Part shown: positions 34,183 to 45,000 of the stretch, piece after piece
Layout of the letters: every line of letters begins with the position of its first letter
Position numbering within the stretch: the first letter of the stretch is position 1
Source of the DNA: Branchiostoma floridae
Taxonomy: Eukaryota > Chordata > Leptocardii > Amphioxiformes > Branchiostomatidae
Assembly: GCF_000003815.2 (NCBI RefSeq)
Contig: NC_049979.1
Location: forward strand, 21,532,518-21,596,517
DNA: 64,000 bases
Direction: 5' to 3'
Program-made: the position numbers and the translations under genes
The notes under the pieces: generated by a model
Databases searched by the model: none
Told to the model about the DNA's origin: nothing
What the model saw: the letters and a program-made list of their open reading frames with translations, nothing else

Positions 34183-35485
34183 ATGGTTGAATTTTAGTTT
34201 CCAAATTTGAAACAATGAACCATTTTGCTCCGCCTCGTTTTTTTTTTCAAAAGTCTTTTTTTCTCGCACGCCTGCATTAGACTTCGAGTCTGCAGAGGAT
34301 GTCATCCATAAAATCTACTTGCTCTGGCCTTACCTGAAAATATACGTGTTTGGGGAGATCAATGGTATCATTAAGATCTGCTGTGATAAAGACATCATAA
34401 ATCATATTTGTGGCGAAGGAAAGTAATTTCGTTATCGACCTTATCTTATATCACTTTCGATTTTTTCAAACCGCAAGCGATTATTCATGCTACTAAAGAA
34501 ATATAGTTTATTTGTTCACTGCCTAAGGCAGATTGCAAATACATGTCTAAAACATGTCAGACATACAGCTTACAATAGGCAGGGCTTGGCATTATTTTTA
34601 TTAAGACTTAATACATGTATCTATATCTAATCAAGTCGGGTTCGGTTTCATTTTTGGAAGCAGTAGCCGAATTTTAAAAATCCTACCATTCATAATTTGT
34701 GTGTTCAACTCGTTCTGTGGTATTCAATACGATGATATCTCGATTATGAGTCGATGATGAAAATCAGTAAAGCTGCAAAAGTTACGGCAAAAAGATAAAA
34801 ACTAGTCATAACCGATATTATTCTAATTTGAAAGATAAAACAACGCTACAGTATCAATGAAGGAAAAAAACCCTATAAATTCAAATTGCATCAACAGCTG
34901 GATTCGGCCTATCAGATATAACAGGATTTTTTTCTGATTTGTTAAAAGTAAGGCAGAAACGGAAGGGTATGCAAAAGAGCGTCGGCGCTTCAGGCTGCAG
35001 TTCCTCAGTCAATCGCTTGGTGTCCAGACAGTACATGCATCGGCTTCACAACCTTAGATTTTCACCTCCTTGAAAATGAATGTTCTCGGGTTCCTTCTTT
35101 CTTTTATTCCATAGTCAGCTGAACACATGTACAGCTGAAAGTTTTTAAAGGGGAAGAGGTGTAACCGGAGACTCGCAGGCTAACAGTAAGGAATTGGCGC
35201 CGTTCATGAACAGTGGACTCGAGGATTCAAGTTGCGCGAGAGTGGGGCATGTGCTTTGTTGAAATGGACATGATTATCATCACAATTAAAAAGTTTGAGA
35301 GACGTCTTGCACGTAACACACCTATGATACTTTAATAATGCTAGTGTCAGGAGCTGATTCAAGATCAACTAAAGGCTTCAAATTAGGTGATGTCAGCAAA
35401 GCTGGCCTGACATTGAATGCCCTACTCATGACCTATCAGAACTAGATAAGATGTCATAGTGGACGCAGACTGACACAGGATCTTT
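34183..35485. other. Intergenic, nothing recognised
   Basis: No gene. One diverged single unit of the 38-bp repeat lies near 35147. Confidence 0.35.
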
Positions 35486-35534
35486 CCGGTGTGAAGCTAA
35501 ATCCCTGCGCCGCCAAATACGTGAGAGGTCAGGT
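35486..35534 (+). repeat. 49-bp sequence, left member of an identical inverted pair
   Basis: From CCGGTGTGAAGCTAAATCCC to TGAGAGGTCAGGT. The same 49 bases occur reversed at 37151-37199 with no mismatch. It contains GCGCCGCCAAATACG. Confidence 0.85.
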
Positions 35535-35819
35535 ACTGCGGCTGCGCAATGCAGGAGAGGAGCAAGTATTTCGCACCGAAGATTACTATGGCAACGACCT
35601 TTGTAAAAGCTAACAGATGTTTTGTAGTAGCCGATTCGACAAACCTGTATATTGAAAAACCTATTTTTCAACAACTTTCCTTGTTTTAAATTCAACTGAC
35701 TATTTCACAATTTAATACTATATGAATACATGCATTTAAAGGGAACCTTTCAAATGAGCTATTTGCCTTCATTGATTTCATGGGATTGAAAATTGGGACA
35801 CTCCATAGAGACCCCTAGG

Positions 35820-35947
35820 AATCCTTAAGATAATGATATGCAGCGGGAAAACATGGCACTGTTTTGGCGCACACCACAGCAGCAATCCTAAAGATAATGA
35901 TATGCAGCGGGAAAGCATGGCACTGTTTCGGCGCGCACCACAGCAGC
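35820..35947 (+). repeat. 64-bp tandem duplication, two full units plus the start of a third
   Basis: The unit begins AATCCTTAAGATAATGATAT and contains GCAGCGGGAAAACATGGCAC and CCACAGCAGC. The third unit starts at 35948 and breaks off after about 25 bases. A further copy lies at 36141-36197. Confidence 0.9.
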
Positions 35948-36140
35948 AATCCTAATATAAAGATAATGAATGAATGGAGACCTTCATTTTACATACATAC
36001 CCACTGTGTTCAGTACAGGTCGCAACAAGAGATACATGAAGTTAGTATGTTGAAAATATATGATATGCTTTATAAGTAAAGGTTTGTCTAAATTCATAAG
36101 GAATATGAATTTGCCTATATTACTTAGTTGTATGAAGTGG

Positions 36141-36197
36141 GATAATGATATGCAGCGGGAAAACATGGCACTGTTTTGGCGCGCACCACAGCAGCAA
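36141..36197 (+). repeat. Separated copy of the 64-bp repeat unit
   Basis: GATAATGATATGCAGCGGGA and GGCGCGCACCACAGCAGC match the units at 35820 almost exactly, about 190 bp further on. Confidence 0.88.
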
Positions 36198-37150
36198 CTT
36201 AGTCGTAGTGTTCCGATATTAGAGCCATCAGAAACGGTTACAGCAGGGAAATAAAATATATGTTTGTGACTTTATTTGGCTAGCAAAGCGTGTAAAAATG
36301 AGCAAATCAGGGCCAGTGTATGACTCTGACCAGATCACCACTTCTGGTCACACGCCGAGCAATGGCGGAAGGACGGTCGTTATATCATATCATATCAGGT
36401 ATCAGAACAATATAAGAAGAATAGACCCCGATTTCGACCAAGGTGAACGAACTGGCCACCATCTGCGTAATGAATTAAATTGGCGCCCCTCAACTATCTT
36501 ATTACTCTATTTTTAGTCACACAAGGCAATAAAAGAAGTTGATCATAATTCTTGGTCTAGTGCACAAGTGTGTGTTTTCAGAGGATTATTCTTGTAAGTG
36601 TCCATCGTCTATCATGTGCTGACCTGTCATATTCAAATGTAACTTTTTCAAAGAATCATTCTAGGTTGAATTATGACGGGTAACAGTTATAAACGTTACC
36701 GATCTTTAGATCCTCTCCGTTTTATCTAAAACGGAAAAGAAAATAGAACACAACAAAATTGTGCCCATAGTAAATACATTGATATATGAGCTGCTAATGC
36801 ACTGCTTACAAATGCTTTGTATATCAGTCCAAATTAGGTGCTATGCTCTGTGAGGCTATAAAAGGTCATCAGAGGTGACCTGTGGTTTCGGTGTCATTAC
36901 TATTAAATAAATCAATACGATTTAGACGCTAAAATGGACGACCAATCCTTTTTCTTCAGTGAAATTGTCCATAACTTTAGCTTTGTATTGATTGGATTGA
37001 AATATTCTAAAGTAATCATTGTATTTAGTGTTACCATTTAGCCAATCAAAATATATGTCATATTCGAAACCCCCATGCACACCGTGTATCTCAGGTATTT
37101 GGCACGGTGCACAAATTTGGCGCTTGTATCTGCCAAATCAATGCTAGCGC
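36198..37150. other. Intergenic, nothing recognised
   Basis: No exon or element recognised between the 64-bp repeat and the inverted 49-bp copy. Confidence 0.35.
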
Positions 37151-37199
37151 ACCTGACCTCTCACGTATTTGGCGGCGCAGGGATTTAGCTTCACACCGG
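37151..37199 (-). repeat. 49-bp sequence, right member of the identical inverted pair
   Basis: Exact reverse complement of 35486-35534. The pair encloses about 1.7 kb including the 64-bp repeats. No matching target duplication was found outside the pair. Confidence 0.85.
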
Positions 37200-39750
37200 G
37201 TGACCTCTAGTAACCCCAAACACGCACAGCGTAAGCTCAGGTAAACAGACCGATTTACACACCAATAGTGGTTAAGTATGCAGGATACTATCATCAAAAA
37301 TGTACAAAAGGGTTTTAAGACTTACCCTGGACACAGATACCTCCGCTCGATGGTCGTGGAAACTCAGTTACGACGCCTGGAAGCTGGAACGCTCTGGAAT
37401 TGTATGTTGTGTCATCGGGTGTCACCCTCCCTTTTCTTGCCAAGTTGTTGTAGACAGATTCATAGTATACAGCATCAACCAAGTTTCGTCGTCTAAGTGT
37501 AGAGTGACAATACGTCCAACAAACTTGACTAAAATTAAGATAAGATGGATCCGAAAATGACTAGAATACGCTTTTAACACTTGAATACCTGAACAACGTC
37601 CTCCAGAAGGAAGTACTGAATGAGTCACCTCCGGTCAATAAACTTTGACCTTTTTGAAGTTAGTTTTTTTTTAGATTATACGTGTCAACCAATGTTTGAA
37701 TCCTTTATTGATAAGTTTTAAGCCATGAATTTAGTTCTAAGTCGAGCATTATTGTTGTCTATTGGATTTTACCTCATTCTGAAAGTTTCGCGGTACGTTT
37801 TCTCCCATAGTTCTAGACTGACGGTTTTACTTTACATGCAAATCAGCCAATATGGCGGCTACTTAAGCTTGTTGTGCTTGTGTTTTCAGCGCAATTTTCA
37901 ACAGTGAATCAGCCGCAGTCGTTCAATCGTATTCAACATGGTGCCCAGTCGGAAGTGCTGCGTCAGTACAATATTGGCGTTTTTCCAGAGAATTTCGCAT
38001 GATATGATCGTCACAATCGTACGGTTAGCTGATGTCATTTGTCACATATTTTGTGTAATAGCTATGACCATTTCTGGACGTAGATACGTGCTGTGGCCTG
38101 AAGATTGTTGTCCAGCGTCTACAGATAGGTTGTGTTCCTATTCCTAGCATAGCATTTCATTTTTTACTGAGCTGATGTCGATATTGTTTTGACTGTTTTG
38201 ACTGTGTTAGAAGACGATTCGTTACGTTCCTGTGTACAAAATATTAAGTTATGATTTATGTATTGATATTACTTACAGACTAAAAGTACATCTGTCCTGC
38301 TTGTAGCTTGCACCAAAGTGTTAAGATTTTGATTCTAATCTTCTACGTATGATGTTTGTGTTGAACCCTAACTGCGATATAATAAACAATATTGTTCTAA
38401 AATGTCCAATAACATGAATTTAAATTAGATGTAGGTATTCAATACAGCCACAAACAATGATGGTCCAATTCGCTGAGACGTCTGTGAAACAGTGAGTAAC
38501 ATTATACATTTTCAAATCACTTACAAGAGTGTTTCCTACTATTCTTTTAATCCAGCACGTTTTGAAAAGTTTCACCTGCCTTTCTGATGTTTTTTAATGT
38601 TATATGGATGGAATAGGAATGTAGTCAATGAAAATGTAGTAGTAGTCTTTCAAACTCTCCAAAATAGACTTGGGAATTTAAATGCCGGTATAATATATAT
38701 ATATATATATATACATATGTATATAGCAGGCCTGATTTTTACATTAGAACACTTTGGCCCTGCTTGAAGCTCAAAGACTACTTGGGAGGATATGCGCTCT
38801 CAATGCAGAGACCCAATACGGCTCCTACAGGAGCAGATTGTAGCCTTCACCATGGCATTGTAAGGCTCGTAGAAGCTTGAAAAATCATTCCTTAAATAAT
38901 TGACTAGGAGAGTCATTCCACCCTAAGTTTGACATTTCCCCTCTGTTGGCAATTCAAACCCTTGGGCCTTGTTGATTTGATTATATGGATGACACCCTCT
39001 GGGAGCTCCAGACTGATGCGAGCGTGCGAATAAAAAAGAGATGAGTTTGCTCCCAAATATGTTGCATCAATCATGAAATGTAAGTGGTCTGATATTTCTT
39101 TTTATAGTATACTGTATGGTATCTACTCGTTTTACATCTGCTTTGTATGATACACGGTACGGTTAAAATGTTTTGTTGGAAACAGCCGAATATATATGCG
39201 AGTAAGGATGAGATTTATATTGCCAAATCAGCATGGCCTTATGTAGCAAAACTCCCTTGCTAACATCATGTACATAGCTCCGTTAAATAATACACGTACG
39301 AAGTTGTCGTGAAAATATTGCATTTATTCTTAGAAATGCTTCTTAAACAGCTATTTACAATAGCCGCTATAGTTTTGTGTATCAAGCAGTATACCAGAGA
39401 CATGTGGGCTATAGGTGTTGTCTGGTGATATCTGTCACGATGTATCAGTATTTTTTAAACATGGCCCATAATATTAAGAAATCTAATACGTTGTTTTGTA
39501 TACTAAGGCAAAGAAGGCTTTCCACTTAGTAACAACTCTCACTAAAAGTAGACAGATAAATCAATATGATATTCGTCTTTTAACAACCATGAAAAAGAAC
39601 TATACAACGATATTAGACTGCTATTGGTACCCTTCGGTTTCGGAAGACAATAGTGCATTAAGCTGTACATGTTCCTAATCGTAACAAGATTTATGATTTG
39701 TACGGATGTATGATGTAGTGCCTTTCCATCTAGAATACGATAAATTATAA
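37200..39750. other. Intergenic, a short AT microsatellite only
   Basis: (AT)n at about 38693-38712. Several overlapping open frames on both strands have no splice context. Confidence 0.35.
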
Positions 39751-39996
39751 GCCCCTGTCACATATAGCTAAACATGCCATTGGCCTCTTGACCTTCTCCA
39801 GACCACGGTTGGAAGTTCGTCAACGTGAACATGGTCATTTGTGATTTGTGGTTAGAATTCGTCAGTGACTTCCAACCTGCGTCAGCCAAATACAAATTTT
39901 GAAAAACAAAACTCAGAGATGTGTACTTGACCTAGAATAAATTATATTTCAGGCTACTCCCAACCCGGCACCGACTTTTGTTGGGGAATGGTCGTA
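39751..39996 (+). repeat. Dispersed repeat family C, copy 1
   Basis: Ordered blocks: CCCCTGTCACATATAGC, TTGGCCTCTTGACCTTCTCC, ATGGTCATTTGTG, CCTAGAATAAA, GGCTACTCCCAACCC, GCACCGAC and GGGGAATGGTCG. The same order appears at 58766-59008, and reversed core fragments are at 18103 and 53419. Confidence 0.75.
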
Positions 39997-40640
39997 AGGA
40001 ATGTACCAATGCATGACAGAGCTTAGTAAAGTTTTGAACATAATCTACTCTGTATAACGTTGTATTTCCGACACACACTAAAATTGGACTTAACAAACGT
40101 TTCGACCGACTTATTGACTCCAGTCTTTGTCAAAGAATCCAAGACGCCATAAACATAAGAACTTTACAACCATTTCTAAACAGAGACGGAGGGCGCCATT
40201 GATTTTCTGCAACTTATGATCCACTGCTCACGTAAAAATCCATTTCTTGGCAAAGACTGGAGCTGATCAGTCGAAAATTTGGGCAAGTCTAATGTTTTGT
40301 GTGTTTAGAAATACTGTAATACTGTTCAATTTCATTCAGAATTACTTCTACCAACCATGATGAAATTTTAAATTTTTAAAATGGTTACACATGCTTCTGA
40401 TCGTTCACTCTCTCTGTTGTTGTCATGACGTCATGTTTTATTGACGACGTATCCAGATCTGTATACTTTCACATTTTGGAATGTAAAAGTTAAACTCAAA
40501 GACACCGTTTATAACTTACCCATTGAAGTGACTTGGGGAGTAGAAAAACAACAACAATGACATGTAGCTCTGTAATCTTGTTAACAGCAATATGATTAGA
40601 AATGGGGAAAAAAACAGCACACATACGTTGTGAGCAACAA

Positions 40641-40840
40641 GTTAAGCCCCCTTCACACTAGATGGCTGAGCGATCTAAATCTAAGTCGGGTGACCCTTGG
40701 TTTGATAATTTAAAATGATGCAAGATAAACGTAGGATTAAAAAGACTATGAAATACAAAAAAAGAAAACAATTCGTTATTCATTTGCCAAATATTTGTTT
40801 GCTCAACACTTGCAGCCTGTAGCGGAAAGGGGGTGTAACC
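40641..40840. mobile_element. MITE related to family B, about 200 bp
   Basis: Left end GTTAAGCCCCCTTCACACTA and right end TAGCGGAAAGGGGGTGTAAC are near inverted copies. The interior is AT-rich. The inner GGCTGAGCGATCTAAAT with GGGTGACC recalls the 44690 and 47425 copies. Confidence 0.7.
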
Positions 40841-41395
40841 AAATACAGAAATACCAGACCTGAGTGTATATACTACGATACCTTACAACTGGTGTATCAA
40901 TAAAACAATGCCACTCTTAAATGTAGTAGATATCTGTAAAAACAAGAATTGATTTTATACATTTCAAATTGGTCTTCTTGAATCCTTTATTACCAGTGCG
41001 GGTACGGACGTTTATAGGAATATTCAGTGTTGATGTCTGGTTGTGGTATCGGTAGTTTTATTTCGACATGAAAGATATTGCGAGTAGATTTAAGACCTAT
41101 TTAAAGTATAACAATGGGGATATTTATACATATATACACTGTTTTTTCTTTATCTCGGTTGTTTGAACATAATATAATTACACTGTAGATCCATTGTCAT
41201 TCGTGAATATTGGCACGACAGCTCTTCGAATGCATTCGGAGTCAATGTCTTTCTAATGGTATCTATATTTTCCTAATGTACAACTAGCCTCATTGATATC
41301 ACAAGATGGTGTTGTTCAGGATCGGTGAACTCAAGTCCTAACATCTCTTCGTCAGTAATATGTCATGATATAAGAAGGCGGAATGTGTTCATATC
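40841..41395. other. Region downstream of FReD gene 2
   Basis: AT-rich. AATAAA on the minus strand at 41057-41062 could serve as a polyadenylation signal for gene 2, about 335 bp after its stop. Confidence 0.35.
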
Positions 41396-42075
41396 CTATG
41401 GCACAAAGTTTACGGGCCGTATCTTCATACTCACACCTTTCAGTGAGTATCGCCACCCTTTCCACGTGGACCATTCGATACCGTCTTGTACTGCGTCAGT
41501 ATAGTTCCCTCCCCGGTAGTATATCCCGTTCAAGTTCGCGTTGTAGCAGTCGTTGTACCACCACCCTCCCTTGAATAGCAGCGCGCAATTCCTAGAGGAG
41601 CCATCATTGTCCCTGTCCCTAGTGCTGAACTGCATGTTATTAAGGTTTCTGGTGAAGTAATCCATGGTGGCGTTCGTACCGGCTATAGAGTCCCCAGCGT
41701 TGCCAGAATAAGTGCCTAGTCGTATCCGGTAATTGTTTCGTTCTGTGTCCACCTGGATAGAGCTGTATTCAGCGTAAGCCTTGTTACCTTCCCAGTCTTC
41801 CATATCAACGCGCATGCGGTAAGTGTTCTGACTCAGTAACAAGTAGATGGAGTCCATACCGAGCCAAAATTCACCACCCAGGTCCCCGAACCCCTTCTTG
41901 TATTCAGTCCAATTTCTGTAGAAATTAACGCTTCCGTCCAGTCGGCGCTGAAGGACAGTCCATCCACCGCCTGATGGCCCATGGTCACAGTACACGTATA
42001 AGGCGTTGGTGAAGTTCTTAGGCCATATTGGGTATATCCCGCTGAGTACGTTCCTTGATCGCACATCGGAACAGT
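41396..42075 (-). CDS. FReD gene 2, exon 3: complete fibrinogen C-terminal domain
   Basis: After the acceptor TTTTTTCAG the exon reads DCSDVRSRNVLSGIYPIW and runs to a TAG at 41396-41398. Hallmarks: FTNALYVYCD, GGGWTVLQRRLDGS, NNMQFSTRDRDND (candidate Ca2+ site), NCALLFKGGWWYNDC and NANLNGIYY. All four expected cysteines are present. The residue after the fourth is Tyr, as in gene 1. The region between GWWY..C..NLNG and the C terminus is shorter than in gene 1, which explains the 21-nt difference in exon length. Confidence 0.92.
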
Positions 42076-45000
42076 CTGAAAAAATTTCAACGAGAAAGAG
42101 AAAAAGCTTCATTCACGCACGCACAAGTAATGTTTAAGGATTCAAATAAACAACAATTATGGTACAGGACTTTACCACATGTATAAATGTGATTGTATAA
42201 ATGAAAGTGTATTAGTAATTTTCTAGTGTAGGATTTGGCACCCATCTCGTAGAAAACGGTACGTGGCCATACACTCAAATATGAGCTCTAATAGATACTC
42301 TAATACAGAGTAAGCTTTATAATTGCCGTAAACTGCAAAAACAATATCGGGAAATTGATTCTATTGCCATACACCGTTAGTTCTCCTATCATAAAACGAA
42401 CTGAATTTGTTACTCCTTGTACAAAAAGTAATCGACCCCGAGGCAAGTTTTTTGACGTTAATGCGTAAATGAAAGAACAAAAAAAAAAACAATCATTTGT
42501 TTAGTGTACGATATTTTGCTGTAACTTTGGTCATATTCCACCTTTCGGACCACTTAGATTGCATAATAAAGACAATATTTTGTCCACTTTGGGGTTTCAA
42601 GAGGATGTCCTCTATATAATCAAGTTAGTTTAAGTAAAAAAAACCCTCAACACAAGTCCAGACGTAAGACTTTTACCTCTTACTACACAGTCGTAGCATC
42701 CTCCTATGAAGCTGAGGCGATCTTGCACCATCCTCAGTCGATCGTCCTGTACATTGAGCTGACTAGAAACGCTGTCCAACTGCGTCTTTAACAGCTTGGT
42801 GGCGTTCTGGAGCTTCTCTATCTCACAGATTCCATCTGTCACTCGTTTTGCGAGTTCGTCTTTTTGGTCCGACAATCTGTTAGTTCTTATTTGAAGGTTT
42901 ACCATAGTCTTGGCATCGTCGACGACCTTGGTCTGAAGTTGACCCTTCTCTGTTCTCAGGTTCTCCACTCTAAGATAAAGCCAAGCTAAAGTGGAAACAA
43001 AAATTTCTCGTCAGTATGGAATTTCATATGAGTTCGTAAACTACACAGTGGTGAAGAGATAAATTATTCTTCACTAAAGTGGCTGACCGAAATATTGTGC
43101 AAGCAAAAAGTGCATACAAAACATCAACCGCACGTGGCCACAGCGATTGATTGAGAAATCTGTAAAAGACTGATCGTGTCAGTTAAAAATTCCGGTAAGT
43201 CAAAATATTGACTAAAACAGTTTATTGTTCATAACCTCTAGTGTGACATGACACATAGGGTGTTTTGCCACTTAAGTTGGCATGTGAGTTTTGGCACTTT
43301 TGCGGAGGTAACACACCAACGAAATCAGACAAGATACTCACTGTACAAAAACATGATCATTACAAATACGAGATTTTCAATGATATAATGAGCAATACTA
43401 GCTAAAATACACATGATCATTGAAACATTTTTTTTCTATTTGCTTTTGGACAGACAAGGACAATCTGGCACTGCACTCAATTTTTATAACTTATATTAAG
43501 TGCCACATACACGGTACCCATTTTTACACCTGGGTGAAATGAGGAATGCCGTGTAAAGTGACTTTCCCAAGCCAAGGGAATAACGTCGGTGGCACGGCGG
43601 GGATCGAACTCAGGACCTATAGATTCCGAGCCGAACGCTCTACCAGTTACGACACGTCCGACGCCACAAGACCATTGAAACATTCAACAATGTTGTGCTA
43701 CCTAACAGCTCACAGAAACTCAGAAACTGACAAATGCGTCCACAAAGTGCCATATTGAGTTTGGCAACTGGAATGTACATCCATCCATATGAATTTCAAA
43801 TAAAGTCATGGGTCATGGTCACATTTTAATGTAAACACGTATAGGAACCTTGTCGGTGGGAAAAGCCTCTGTCATTCCTAGCCCAAACTGTGATTTGTTT
43901 TTGCAATCTATATTCAGTAGAGGCTATCGGGACATATTGTCCGAGGTTTTAGGTCGTTCAAGACAAATCTACGGTTCCCCCTTATCACAATCTGGTGTGA
44001 AATTGCTTCATTATTTCTTGAACCGAATTCTAAAGTACTTTAAGAAACTTTAGATCGATAAACAGTCAATCACGAACTGCCTCTGAAACGGATAAGATCG
44101 GAAGAAGGGGATAGGAAGACAAGTGATTTTTACCAGCTTCCAATACATCCTAATTTTCCACATTTTTGTCCCTTACTAGAAATCGATACAGTAGTCCATC
44201 GTGATGTATTTCTTAGTCTGCGGCGTTATTGTGTGCAAGGGCACCTTCATGCTTTGCTAATAAATCGTTTTCTGCCTTCTAACTAAGACGGCCCTTTTTG
44301 GAAGTCAACCACCAACAACAGTGCAGCGCAAACAAAACTAGACACTACGACCTTTCTAATCGTTTCTCTCTGTTAAGATGTGCTTCACACTATTTACACT
44401 GACATGGAGTTAGACGAGTTAGATAATGAACAAAACGAGTCTGATCATTTGTCAACGATCTTCTGACAATGGTGGTCCCACATGGATCGATACTCGGCCA
44501 CATGATGCCCTAAAGCCGATTCAATGACTGCGCATCTGTGCTAGCTCAGACAAAACCGAACAGGTCTTACGTCCAATAGACAATGTCAAGTATTGATGTA
44601 TTACTGCGCTATCCAGAGTGCTGGCTATTCTCAGGGGAGACATAGCAACAGCTTGTTATGTTGAGGTAGTTACGTGTAGGAGGCGCTGAACAGCCCCGTT
44701 CACTAAGGGCTGCAATCGCGCGGTGACCAATGAGCGAAAAAAGATGTCAAAGATAACGAACGATTTTTTCACGTCATTTGTGTGTTAAGTTGTCTTTTAG
44801 ATCATACATCTTGCATCCTATTTAAATCATGGGCAGAATTGCCAACCATAGACGTATCGTTATGACGTAATTTTATATCTAAATGCTTTAGATATGTAAT
44901 CGTTGTTGAATGCCCATCGTGTGAAATGAAACAAAAGATAGCGTTTATCGCTGCACCTGGTGACGTTTGCAAAGCTGCATTCTGTTATAAAACTGTCGCC

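Noticed and set aside
35820-36197. CRISPR-like array
   Set aside because: Units are directly adjacent or irregularly spaced, without regular unique spacers, and the sequence is animal DNA.
43550-43680. Functional tRNA gene
   Set aside because: The promoter boxes are there, but the acceptor stem does not close and the head is fused to a SINE tail.
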